Assembly (NCBI RefSeq): GCF_026230105.1
Contig: NW_026614166.1
Coordinates: 248,001 to 312,000, forward strand
Direction of reading: 5' to 3'
Origin: Diorhabda sublineata
Lineage: Eukaryota; Arthropoda; Insecta; Coleoptera; Chrysomelidae
Length of the DNA stretch: 64,000 nt
The position numbers and the translations under genes were made by a program. The notes beneath the pieces are model-generated. The model did not search any database, was not told where the DNA came from, and saw only the letters and a program-made list of their open reading frames with translations. Each line of letters opens with the position of its first letter. Within the stretch, counting starts at the first letter, position 1. This document shows positions 41,540 through 53,229 of the stretch, one piece after another.

Positions 41540-41547
41540 GGTTGATT
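41540..41547. other. 8-bp complex substitution that keeps monomer length
   Basis: After CAACTGT the normal CACTTTGT is replaced by GGTTGATT, giving two adjacent copies of the GTTGATTG word that follows. The replaced block has the same length, so the 147-bp spacing is retained. A template switch or local gene conversion from the adjacent GTTGATTG would explain it. I found it nowhere else in the window. Confidence 0.85.
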
Positions 41548-41700
41548 GTTGATTGAAAATTTTCATAGTCTATCTTCCTAATTTGAAGTCGAATTTCAAC
41601 ATTTCTCATATATTTGAGTGAATTTGCATCTAACTTTGTCAGATATAGGCGATTAACATCCATTGAAGCCCATTGAGGTCGACTGTCATTTTGTGTTGAT

Positions 41701-41716
41701 TGAAAATTTAAAGTCT
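41701..41716. other. 2-bp deletion in the A/T tract of a monomer
   Basis: The A4T4 or A4T5 tract reads TGAAAATTTAAAGTC here, two bases shorter than its neighbours. It is the second of the two net length changes found. It falls about 160 bp after the complex substitution, near the change from domain B to domain C. Confidence 0.88.
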
Positions 41717-42873
41717 ATCTTCCTCATTTGAAGTCGAATTTCAACAGTTCTCATATATTTGAGTGAGTTTGCATCTAACTTTATCAGATATCATCGATTA
41801 ACATCCATTGAAGCCCATTGAGGTCGACTGTCACTTTGTGTTGATTGAAAATTTTCAAAGTCTATCTTCCTAATTTGAAGTCGAATTTCAACATTTCTCA
41901 TATATTTGAGAGAGTTTGCATCTAACTTTGTCAGATATCGTCGATTAACATCCACTGAAGCCAATTGAGGTCGACTGTCACTTTGTGTTGATTGAAAATT
42001 TTTAAAGTCTATCTTCCTAATTTGAAGTCGAATTTCAACATTTCTCATATATTGGAGTGAGTTTGCATCTAACTTTGTCAGATATCGTCGATTAACATCC
42101 ACTGAAGCCAATTGAGGTCGACTGTCACTTTGTGTTGATTGGAAATTTTCAAAGTCTATCTTCCTAATTTGAAGTCGAATTTCAACATTTCTTATATATT
42201 CAAGAAAGTTTGCATCTAACTTTGTCAGATATCGTCGATTAACTTCCATTGAAGCCCATTGAGGTCAACTGTCACTTTGTGTTGATTGAAAATTTTCAAA
42301 GTCTATCTTCCTAATTTGAAGTCGAATTTCAAGATTTCTCATATATTTGAGTGAGTTTGCATCTAACTTTGTCAGATATCGTCGATTAACATCCATTGAA
42401 GGCCATTGAGGTCGACTGTCACTTTGTGTTGATTGAAAATTTTTAAAGTCTATCTTCCTAATTTGAAGTCGAATTTCAACATTTCTCATATATTTGAGGA
42501 AGTTTGCATCTAACTTTGTCAGATATCGTCGATTAACTTCCATTGAAGCCCATTGAGATCAACTGTCACTTTGTGTTGATTGAAAATTTTCAAAGTCTAT
42601 CTTCCTAATTTGAAGTCGAATTTCAACATTTCTCATATATTTGAGTGAGTTTGCATCTAACTTTGTCAGATATACGCGATTAACATCCATTGAAGCCCAT
42701 TGAGGTCAACTGTCACTTTGTGTTGATTGAAAATTTTCAAAGTTTATCTTCCTAATTTGAAGTGGAATTTCAACATTTCTTATATATTTGAGTGAGTTCG
42801 CATCTAACTTCGTCAGATATCGTCGATTAACATCTATTGAAGTCCATCGAGGTCGATTGTCACTTTGTGTTGA

Positions 42874-42887
42874 TTAAAAATTTTTAA
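42874..42887. repeat. Compensated 14-bp dyad TTAAAAATTTTTAA (representative)
   Basis: In the divergent subtype both arms of the usual dyad are changed (G to A on the left, C to T on the right), so the 14-bp palindrome is again perfect. It is present in nearly all copies of that subtype; the copy near 50,517 is an exception (TTAAATATTTTTAA). Single-arm changes are common elsewhere and may be the intermediate. Confidence 0.85.
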
Positions 42888-43714
42888 AGTCTATCTTCCT
42901 AATTTGAAGTCGAATTTCAACATTTCTCATATATTTGAGTGAGTTTGCATCTAACTTTGTCAGATATCGTCGATTAACTTCCATTGAAGCCCATTGAGGT
43001 CAACTGTCACTTTGTGTTGATTGAAAATTTTTAAAGTCTATCTTCCTAATTTGAAGTCGAATTTCAACATTTCTCATATATTTGAGGGAGTTTGCATCTA
43101 ACTTTGTCAGATATCGTCGATTAACTTCCATTGAAGCCCATTGAGGTCAACTGTCACTTTGTGTTGATTGAAAATTTTCAAAGTCTATCTTCCTAATTTG
43201 AAGTCGAATTTCAACATTTCTCATATATTTAAGGGAGTTTGCATCTAACTTTGTCAGATATCGTCGATTAACTTCCATTGAAGCCCATTGAAGTCAACTG
43301 TCACTTTGTGTTGATTGAAAATTTTCAAAGTCTATCTTCCTAATTTGAAGTCGAATTTCAACATTTCTTATATATTTGAGAGAGTTTGCATCTAACTTTG
43401 TCAGATATCGTCGATTAACTTCCATTGAAGCCCATTGAGGTCAACTGTCACTTTGTGTTGATTGAAAATTTTCAAAGTCTATCTTCCTAATTTGAAATCG
43501 AATTTCAACATTTCTCATATATTTGAGGGAGTTTGCATCTAACTTTGTCAGATATCGTCGATTAACTTCCATTGAAGCCCATTGAGGTCAACTGTCACTT
43601 TGTGTTGATTGAAAATTTTCAAAGTCTATCTTCCTAATTTGAAGTCGAATTTCAACATTTCTCATATATTTGAGTGAGTTTGCATCTAACTTTGTCAGAT
43701 ATACGCGATTAACA

Positions 43715-46700
43715 TCCATTGAAGCCCATTGAGGTCAACTGTCACTTTGTGTTGATTGAAAATTTTTAAAGTCTATCTTCCTAATTTGAAGTCGAATTTC
43801 AACATTTCTCATATATTTGAGGGAGTTTGCATCTAACTTTGTCAGATATCGTCGATTAACTTCCATTGAAGCCCATTGAGGTCAACTGTCACTTTGTGTT
43901 GATTGAAAATTTTCAAAGTCTATCTTCCTAATTTGAAGTCGAATTTCAACATTTCTTATATATTTGAGAGAGTTTGCATCTAACTTTGTCAGATATCGTC
44001 GATTAACTTCCATTGAAGCCCATTGAGGTCAACTGTCACTTTGTGTTGATTGAAAATTTTCAAAGTCTATCTTCCTAATTTGAAGTCGAGTTTCAACATT
44101 TCTCAATTATTTGAGGGAGTTTGCATCTAACTTTGTCAGATATCGTCGATTAACTTCCATTGAAGCCCATTGAGGTCAACTGTCACTTTGTGTTGATTGA
44201 AAATTTTTAAAGTCTATCTTCCTAATTTGAAGTCGAATTTCAACATTTCTCATATATTTGTGTGAGTTTGCATCTAACTTTGTCAGATATACGCGATTAA
44301 CATCCATTGAAGCCCATTGAGGTCGACTGTCACTTTGTGTTGATTGAAAATTTTCAAAGTTTATCTTCCTAATTTGAAGTGGAATTTCAACATTTCTTAT
44401 ATATTTGAGTGAGTTCGCATCTAACATTGTCAGATATCGTCGATTAACATCTATTGAAGTCCATCGAGGTCGATTGTCACTTTGTGTTGATTAAAAATTT
44501 TTAAAGTCTATCTTCCTAATTTGAAGTCGAATTTCAACATTTCTCATATATTTGAGTGAGTTTGCATCTAACTTTGTCAGATATCGTCGATTAACTTCCA
44601 TTGAAGCCCATTGAGGTCAACTGTCACTTTGTGTTGATTGAAAATTTTTAAAGTCTATCTTCCTAATTTGAAGTCGAATTTCAACTTTTCTCATATATTT
44701 GAGGGAGTTTGCATCTAACTTTGTCAGATATCGTCGATTAACTTCCATTGAAGCCCATTGAGGTCAACTGTCACTTTGTGTTGATTGAAAATTTTCAAAG
44801 TCTATCTTCCTAATTTGAAGTCGAATTTCAACATTTCTCATATATTTGAGTGAGTTTGCATCTAACTTTGTCAGATATACGCGATTAACATCCATTGAAG
44901 CCCATTGAGGTCAACTGTAACTTTGTGTTGATTGAAAATTTTTAAAGTCTATCTTCCTAATTTGAAGTCGAATTTCAACATTTCTCATATATTTGAGGGA
45001 GTTTGCATCTAACTTTGTCAGATATCGTCGATTAACTTCCATTGAAGCCCATTGAGGTCAACTGTCACTTTGTGTTGATTGAAAATTTTCAAAGTCTATC
45101 TTCCTAATTTGAAGTCGAATTTCAACATTTCTTATATACTTGAGAGAGTTTGCATCGAACTTAGTCAGATATCGTCGATTAACTTCCATTGAAGCCCATT
45201 GAGGTCAACTGTCACTTTGTGTTGATTGAAAATTTTCAAAGTCTATCTTCCTAATTTGAAGTCGAGTTCCAACATTTCTCATATATTTGAGTGAGTTTGC
45301 ATCTAACTTTGTCAGATATCGTCGATTAACTTCCATTGAAGCCCATTGAGGTCAACTGTCACTTTGTGTTGATTGAAAATTTTCAAAGTCTATCTTCCTA
45401 ATTTGAAGTCGAATTTCAACATTTCTTATATACTTGAGAGAGTTTGCATCGAACTTAGTCAGATATCGTCGATTAACTTCCATTGAAGCCCATTGAGGTC
45501 AACTGTCACTTTGTGTTGATTGAAAATTTTCAAAGTCTATCTTCCTAATTTGAAGTCGAGTTCCAACATTTCTCATATATTTGAGTGAGTTTGCATCTAA
45601 CTTTGTCAGATATCGTCGATTAACTTCCATTGAAGCCCATTGAGGTCAACTGTCACTTTGTGTTGATTGAAAATTTTTAAAGTCTATCTTCCTAATTTGG
45701 AGTCGAATTTCAACATTTCTCATATATTTGAGGGAGTTTGCATCTAACTTTGTCAGATATCGTCGATTAACTTCCATTGAAGCCCATTGAGGTCAACTGT
45801 CACTTTGTGTTGATTGAAAATTTTCAAAGTCTATCTTCCTAATTTGAAGTCGAATTTCAACATTTCTTATATATTCGAGAGAGTTTGCATCTAACTTTGT
45901 CAGATATCGTCGATTAACTTCCATTGAAGCCCATTGAGGTCAACTGTCACTTTGTGTTGATTGAAAATTTTCAAAGTCTATCTTCCTAATTTGAAGTCGA
46001 GTTTCAACATTTCTCATATATTTGAGTGAGTTTGCATCTAACTTTGTCAGATATCGTCGATTAACTTCCATTGAAGCCCATTGAGGTCAACTGTCACTTT
46101 GTGTTGATTGAAAATTTTTAAAGTCTATCTTCCTAATTTGAAGTCGAATTTCAACATTTCTCATATATTTGAGGGAGTTTGCATCTAACTTTGTCAGATA
46201 TCGTCGATTAACTTCCATTGAAGCCCATTGAGGTCAACTGTCACTTTGTGTTGATTGAAAATTTTCAAAGTCTATCTTCCTAATTTGAAGTCGAATTTCA
46301 ACATTTCTTATATATTTGAGAGAGTTTGCATCTAACTTTGTCAGATATCGTCGATTAACTTCCATTGAAGCCCATTGAGGTCAACTGTCACTTTGTGTTG
46401 ATTGAAAATTTTCAAAGTCTATCTTCCTAATTTGAAGTCGAGTTTCAACATTTCTCAATTATTTGAGGGAGTTTGCATCTAACTTTGTCAGATATCGTCG
46501 ATTAACTTCCATTGAAGCCCATTGAGGTCAACTGTCACTTTGTGTTGATTGAAAATTTTTAAAGTCTATCTTCCTAATTTGAAGTCGAATTTCAACATTT
46601 CTCATATATTTGTGTGAGTTTGCATCTAACTTTGTCAGATATACGCGATTAACATCCATTGAAGCCCATTGAGGTCGACTGTCACTTTGTGTTGATTGAA

Positions 46701-48470
46701 AATTTTCAAAGTTTATCTTCCTAATTTGAAGTGGAATTTCAACATTTCTTATATATTTGAGTGAGTTCGCATCTAACATTGTCAGATATCGTCGATTAAC
46801 ATCTATTGAAGTCCATCGAGGTCGATTGTCACTTTGTGTTGATTAAAAATTTTTAAAGTCTATCTTCCTAATTTGAAGTCGAATTTCAACATTTCTCATA
46901 TATTTGAGTGAGTTTGCATCTAACTTTGTCAGATATCGTCGATTAACTTCCATTGAAGCCCATTGAGGTCAACTGTCACTTTGTGTTGATTGAAAATTTT
47001 TAAAGTCTATCTTCCTAATTTGAAGTCGAATTTCAACTTTTCTCATATATTTGAGGGAGTTTGCATCTAACTTTGTCAGATATCGTCGATTAACTTCCAT
47101 TGAAGCCCATTGAGGTCAACTGTCACTTTGTGTTGATTGAAAATTTTCAAAGTCTATCTTCCTAATTTGAAGTCGAATTTCAACATTTCTCATATATTTG
47201 AGTGAGTTTGCATCTAACTTTGTCAGATATACGCGATTAACATCCATTGAAGCCCATTGAGGTCAACTGTAACTTTGTGTTGATTGAAAATTTTTAAAGT
47301 CTATCTTCCTAATTTGAAGTCGAATTTCAACATTTCTCATATATTTGAGGGAGTTTGCATCTAACTTTGTCAGATATCGTCGATTAACTTCCATTGAAGC
47401 CCATTGAGGTCAACTGTCACTTTGTGTTGATTGAAAATTTTCAAAGTCTATCTTCCTAATTTGAAGTCGAATTTCAACATTTCTTATATACTTGAGAGAG
47501 TTTGCATCGAACTTAGTCAGATATCGTCGATTAACTTCCATTGAAGCCCATTGAGGTCAACTGTCACTTTGTGTTGATTGAAAATTTTCAAAGTCTATCT
47601 TCCTAATTTGAAGTCGAGTTCCAACATTTCTCATATATTTGAGTGAGTTTGCATCTAACTTTGTCAGATATCGTCGATTAACTTCCATTGAAGCCCATTG
47701 AGGTCAACTGTCACTTTGTGTTGATTGAAAATTTTCAAAGTCTATCTTCCTAATTTGAAGTCGAATTTCAACATTTCTTATATACTTGAGAGAGTTTGCA
47801 TCGAACTTAGTCAGATATCGTCGATTAACTTCCATTGAAGCCCATTGAGGTCAACTGTCACTTTGTGTTGATTGAAAATTTTCAAAGTCTATCTTCCTAA
47901 TTTGAAGTCGAGTTCCAACATTTCTCATATATTTGAGTGAGTTTGCATCTAACTTTGTCAGATATCGTCGATTAACTTCCATTGAAGCCCATTGAGGTCA
48001 ACTGTCACTTTGTGTTGATTGAAAATTTTTAAAGTCTATCTTCCTAATTTGGAGTCGAATTTCAACATTTCTCATATATTTGAGGGAGTTTGCATCTAAC
48101 TTTGTCAGATATCGTCGATTAACTTCCATTGAAGCCCATTGAGGTCAACTGTCACTTTGTGTTGATTGAAAATTTTCAAAGTCTATCTTCCTAATTTGAA
48201 GTCGAATTTCAACATTTCTTATATATTCGAGAGAGTTTGCATCTAACTTTGTCAGATATCGTCGATTAACTTCCATTGAAGCCCATTGAGGTCAACTGTC
48301 ACTTTGTGTTGATTGAAAATTTTCAAAGTCTATCTTCCTAATTTGAAGTCGAGTTTCAACATTTCTCATATATTTGAGTGAGTTTGCATCTAACTTTGTC
48401 AGATATCGTCGATTAACTTCCATTGAAGCCCATTGAGGTCAACTGTCACTTTGTGTTGATTGAAAATTTT
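43715..48470. repeat. Near-perfect tandem duplication of 16 monomers (2,352 bp)
   Basis: Positions 43715-46118 agree with 46067-48470 at an offset of 2,352 bp. I noticed no difference at the marks compared: TCTCAATTATTTG (44101 and 46453), TTTGTGTGAG, CTAACATTGTC, TCAACTTTTC, CTGTAACTTTG, TATACTTGAGAG with CGAACTTAG, GTCGAGTTCC, TTTGGAGTCG and TATTCGAGAG. The breaks are 43714 against 46066 and 46119 against 48471. Nested inside, a 2-monomer unit carrying TATACTTGAGAG then GTCGAGTTCC is itself repeated at a 294-bp step (45.13 and 45.42 kb). This is the clearest higher-order repeat pair in the window and probably very recent, unless it is an assembly duplication. Confidence 0.9.
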
Positions 48471-48481
48471 CAAAGTCTATC

Positions 48482-49110
48482 TTCCTAATTTGAAGTCGAA
48501 TTTCAACATTTCTTATATACTTGAGAGAGTTTGCATCGAACTTAGTCAGATATCGTCGATTAACTTCCATTGAAGCCCATTGAGGTCAACTGTCACTTTG
48601 TGTTGATTGAAAATTTTCAAAGTCTATCTTCCTAATTTGAAGTCGAGTTTCAACATTTCTCATATATTTGAAGGAGTTTGCATCTAACTTTGTCAGATAT
48701 CGTCGATTAACTTCCATTGAAGCCCATTGAGGTCAACTGTCACTTTGTGTTGATTGAAAATTTTCAAAGTCTATCTTCCTAATTTGAAGTCGAGTTTCAA
48801 CATTTCTCATATATTTGAGTGAGTTTGCATCTAACTTTGTCAGATATCGTCGATTAACTTCCATTGAAGCCCATTGAGGTCAACTGTCACTTTGTGTTGA
48901 TTGAAAATTTTCAAAGTCTATCTTCCTAATTTGAAGTCGAATTTCAACATTTCTTATATACTTGAGAGAGTTTGCATCGAACTTAGTCAGATATCGTCGA
49001 TTAACTTCCATTGAAGCCCATTGAGGTCAACTGTCACTTTGTGTTGATTGAAAATTTTCAAAGTCTATCTTCCTAATTTGAAGTCGAGTTTCAACATTTC
49101 TCATATATTT
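48482..49110. repeat. 3-monomer (441-bp) repeat with TATACTTGAGAG mark
   Basis: The TATACTTGAGAG / CGAACTTAG monomer at 48512 recurs at 48953, exactly 3 monomers later, with a GTCGAGTTTC monomer after each. The first is followed by TTTGAAGGAG and the second by TTTGAAGCAG. The segment 48795-49349 is then repeated at an offset of 12 monomers (1,764 bp), so that TTTGAAGCAG occurs at 49111 and 50875. Confidence 0.78.
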
Positions 49111-51025
49111 GAAGCAGTTTGCATCTAACTTTGTCAGATATACGCGATTAACATCCATTGAAGCCCATTGAGGTCAACTGTCACTTTGTGTTGATTGAAA
49201 ATTTTCAAAGTTCATCTTCCTAATTTGAAGTGGAATTTCAACATTTCTTATATATTTGAGAGAGTTTGCATCTAACTTTGTCAGATATCGTCGATTAACT
49301 TCCATTGAAGCCCATTGAGGTCAACTGTCACTTTGTGTTGATTGAAAATTTTTAAAGTCTATCTTCCTAATTTGAAGTCGAATTTCAACATTTCTCATAT
49401 ATTTGAGTGAGTTTGCATCTAACTTTGTCAGATATACGCGATTAACATCCATTGAAGCCCATTGAGGTCAACTGTCACTTTGTGTTGATTGAAAATTTTC
49501 AAAGTTTATCTTCCTAATTTGAAGTGGAATTTCAACATTTCTTATATATTTGAGAGAGTTTGCATCTAACTTTGTCAGATATCGTCGATTAACTTCCATT
49601 GAAGCCCATTGAGGTCAACTGTCACTTTGTGTTGATTGAAAATTTTCAAAGTCTATCTTCCTAATTTGAAGTCGAATTTCAACATTTCTCATATATTTGA
49701 GGGAGTTTGCATCTAACTTTGTCAGATATCGTCGATTAACTTCCATTGAAGCCCATTGAGGTCAACTGTCACTTTGTGTTGATTGAAAATTTTCAAAGTC
49801 TATCTTCCTAATTTGAAGTCGAGTTTCAACATTTCTCATATATTTGAGGGAGTTTGCATCTAACTTTGTCAGATATCGTCGATTAACTTCCATTGAAGCC
49901 CATTGAGGTCAACTGTCACTTTGTGTTGATTGAAAATTTTCAAAGTCTATCTTCCTAATTTGAAGTCGAATTTCAACATTTCTTATATATTTGAGAGAGT
50001 TTGCATCTAACTTTGTCAGATATCGTCGATTAACTTCCATTGAAGCCCATTGAGGTCAACTGTCACTTTGTGTTGATTGAAAATTTTCAAAGTCTATCTT
50101 CCTAATTTGAAGTCGAATTTCAACATTTCTTATATATTTGAGAGAGTTTGCATCTAACTTTGTCAGATATCGTCGATTAACTTCCATTGAAGCCCATTGA
50201 GGTCAACTGTCACTTTGTGTTGATTGAAAATTTTCAAAGTCTATCTTCCTAATTTGAAGTCGAATTTCAACATTTCTCATATATTTGAGTGAGTTTGCAT
50301 CTAACTTTGTCAGATATCGTCGATTAACATCCATTGAAGCCCATTGAGGTCAACTGTCACTTTGTGTTGATTGAAAATTTTCAAAGTTTATCTTCCTAAT
50401 TTGAAGTGGAATTTCAACATTTCTTATATATTTGAGTGAGTTCGCATCTAACTTTGTCAGATATCGTCGATTAACATCTATTGAAGTCCATCGAGGTCGA
50501 TTGTCACTTTGTGTTGATTAAATATTTTTAAAGTCTATCTTCCTAATTTGAAGTCGAATTTCAACATTTCTCATATATTTGAGTGAGTTTGCATCTAACT
50601 TTGTCAGATATCGTCGATTAACTTCCATTGAAGCCCATTGAGGTCAACTGTCACTTTGTGTTGATTGAAAATTTTCAAAGTCTATCTTCCTAATTTGAAG
50701 TCGAATTTCAACATTTCTTATATACTTGAGAGAGTTTGCATCGAACTTAGTCAGATATCGTCGATTAACTTCCATTGAAGCCCATTGAGGTCAACTGTCA
50801 CTTTGTGTTGATTGAAAATTTTCAAAGTCTATCTTCCTAATTTGAAGTCGAGTTTCAACATTTCTCATATATTTGAAGCAGTTTGCATCTAACTTTGTCA
50901 GATATACGCGATTAACATCCATTGAAGCCCATTGAGGTCAACTGTCACTTTGTGTTGATTGAAAATTTTCAAAGTTCATCTTCCTAATTTGAAGTGGAAT
51001 TTCAACATTTCTTATATATTTGAGA

Positions 51026-53229
51026 GAGTTTGCATCTAACTTTGTCAGATATCGTCGATTAACTTCCATTGAAGCCCATTGAGGTCAACTGTCACTTTGT
51101 GTTGATTGAAAATTTTCAAAGTCTATCTTCCTAATTTGAAGTCGAATTTCAACATTTCTCATATATTTGAGGGAGTTTGCATCTAACTTTGTCAGATATA
51201 CGCGATTAACATCCATTGAAGCCCATTGAGGTCAACTGTCACTTTGTGTTGATTGAAAATTTTTAAAGTCTATCTTCCTAATTTGAAGTCGAATTTCAAC
51301 ATTTCTCATATATTTGAGGGAGTTTGCATCTAACTTTGTCAGATATCGTCGATTAACTTCCATTGAAGCCCATTGAGGTCAACTGTCACTTTGTGTTGAT
51401 TGAAAATTTTCAAAGTCTATCTTCCTAATTTGAAGTCGAATTTCAACATTTCTTATATATTTGAGAGAGTTTGCATCTAACTTTGTCAGATATCGTCGAT
51501 TAACTTCCATTGAAGCCCATTGAGGTCAACTGTCACTTTGTGTTGATTGAAAATTTTCAAAGTCTATCTTCCTAATTTGAAGTCGAATTTCAACATTTCT
51601 TATATATTTGAGAGAGTTTGCATCTAACTTTGTCAGATATCGTCGATTAACTTCCATTGAAGCCCATTGAGGTCAACTGTCACTTTGTGTTGATTGAAAA
51701 TTTTCAAAGTCTATCTTCCTAATTTGAAGTCGAATTTCAACATTTCTCATATATTTGAGTGAGTTTGCATCTAACTTTGTCAGATATACGCGATTAACAT
51801 CCATTGAAGCCCATTGAGGTCAACTGTCACTTTGTGTTGATTGAAAATTTTCAAAGTTTATCTTCCTAATTTGAAGTGGAATTTCAACATTTCTTATATA
51901 TTTGAGTGAGTTCGCATCTAACTTTGTCAGATATCGTCGATTAACATCTATTGAAGTCCATCGAGGTCGATTGTCACTTTGTGTTGATTAAAAATTTTTA
52001 AAGTCTATCTTCCTAATTTGAAGTCGAATTTCAACATTTCTCATATATTTGAGTGAGTTTGCATCTAACTTTGTCAGATATCGTCGATTAACTTCCATTG
52101 AAGCCCATTGAGGTCAACTGTCACTTTGTGTTGATTGAAAATTTTTAAAGTCTATCTTCCTAATTTGAAGTCGAATTTCAACATTTCTCATATATTTGAG
52201 AGAGTTTGCATCTAACTTTGTCAGATATCGTCGATTAACTTCCATTGAAGCCCATTGAGGTCAACTGTCACATTGTGTTGATTGAAAATTTTCAAAGTCT
52301 ATCTTCCTAATTTGAAGTCGAATTTCAACATTTCTTATATATTTGGGAGAGTTTGCATCTAACTTTGTCAGATATCGTCGATTAACTTCCATTGAAGCCC
52401 ATTGAGGTCGACTGTCACTTTATGTTGATTGAAAATTTTCAAAGTCTATCTTCCTAATTTGAAATCGAATTTCAACATTTCTCATATAATTGAGGGAGTT
52501 TGCATCTAACTTTGTCAGATATCGTCGATTAACTTCCATTGAAGCCCATTGAGGTCAACTGTCACTTTGTGTTGATTGAAAATTTTCAAAGTTTATCTTC
52601 CTAATTTGAAGTGGAATTTCAACATTTCTTATATATTTGAGTGAGTTCGCATCTAACTTTGTCAGATATCGTCGATTAACATCTATTGAAGTCCATCGAG
52701 GTCGATTGTCACTTTGTGTTGATTAAAAATTTTTAAAGTCTATCTTCCTAATTTGAAGTCGAATTTCAACATTTCTCATATATTTGAGTGAGTTTGCATC
52801 TAACTTTGTCAGATATCGTCGATTAACTTCCATTGAAGCCCATTGAGGTCAACTGTCACTTTGTGTTGATTGAAAATTTTCAAAGTTTATCTTCCTAATT
52901 TGAAGTGGAATTTCAACATTTCTTATATATTTGAGTGAGTTCGCATCTAACTTTGTCAGATATCGTCGATTAACATCTATTGAAGTCCATCGAGGTCGAT
53001 TGTCACTTTGTGTTCATTAAAAATTTTTAAAGTCTATCTTCCTAATTTGAAGTCGAATTTCAACATTTCTCATATATTTGAGTGAGTTTGCATCTAACTT
53101 TGTCAGATATCGTCGATTAACATCTATTGAAGTCCATCGAGGTCGATTGTCACTTTGTGTTGATTAAAAATTTTTAAAGTCTATCTTCCTAATTTGAAGT
53201 CGAATTTCAACATTTCTCATATATTTGAG
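51026..53229. repeat. 2.2-kb (15-monomer) duplicated block, copy 1
   Basis: It agrees with 54995-57198 at an offset of 3,969 bp (27 monomers). I saw three differences: 51443 against 55412, 53015 (C, giving GTGTTCATT) against 56984 (G), and 53096 against 57065. Shared rare marks include TCACATTGTG, CTTTATGTTG, CATATAATTGAGGG and two adjacent copies of the divergent subtype. Confidence 0.88.
52580..53200. repeat. Cluster of the divergent monomer subtype of domain C
   Basis: The subtype carries CTATTGAAGTCCATCGAGG, GTCGATTGTCAC and GATTAAAAATTTTTAAAG. It is usually preceded by a monomer with AAAGTTTATC, GAAGTGGAATTTC and GAGTGAGTTCGC. I count at least 15 copies, near 42.84, 44.46, 46.81, 50.49, 51.96, 52.69, 52.99, 53.13, 55.93, 56.66, 56.96, 57.10, 58.28, 60.33 and 62.69 kb. 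In four of them (53.13, 57.10, 58.28, 62.69) the partner monomer is missing. It retains CpG at sites where the surrounding monomers have lost it. Confidence 0.85.

Larger units (their letters stand above)
22701..42260. repeat. Domain B: CATTGAAGCCCATTGAGG-type mosaic with A-type islands
   Basis: The dominant monomer has CATCCATTGAAGCCC with GTCGAC or GTTCAAC. It often has TTTATCAG where the rest of the array has TTTGTCAG; that variant is concentrated from 25.4 to 31.2 kb and reappears near 40.7-41.8 kb. TATAGGCG replaces TATCGTCG in many monomers. Islands of domain-A-like monomers lie at about 23.3-24.6, 31.7-33.0 and 36.4-38.9 kb, so this is a mosaic produced by repeated local duplication and transposition of blocks. 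The longest minus-strand open frames of the window lie here because few stop-creating variants are present. Confidence 0.78.
41536..42560. repeat. Variant-rich junction between domains B and C
   Basis: Consecutive monomers here carry many changes seen rarely or nowhere else. They include the GGTTGATT block, the 2-bp deletion, TCCTCATTTG, TATCATCG, ATATTGGAGTG, GATTGGAAATTTTC, TATTCAAGAAAG, TTTCAAGATTTC, GAAGGCCATTG and GAGATCAACTG. To the left lie TTTATCAG-type monomers and to the right the uniform GTCAAC-type. Private, unhomogenized variants at a subfamily junction are what is expected where exchange between two arrays is rare. Confidence 0.75.

Noticed and set aside
343..46779. Dozens of minus-strand open frames of 73-337 codons as genes of a tandem-repeat protein family
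   Set aside because: They are the same satellite unit read in a frame kept open by the 49-codon period. Their ends fall wherever a monomer variant has a stop, changes occur at all codon positions, and no promoter, domain or targeting signal is visible.
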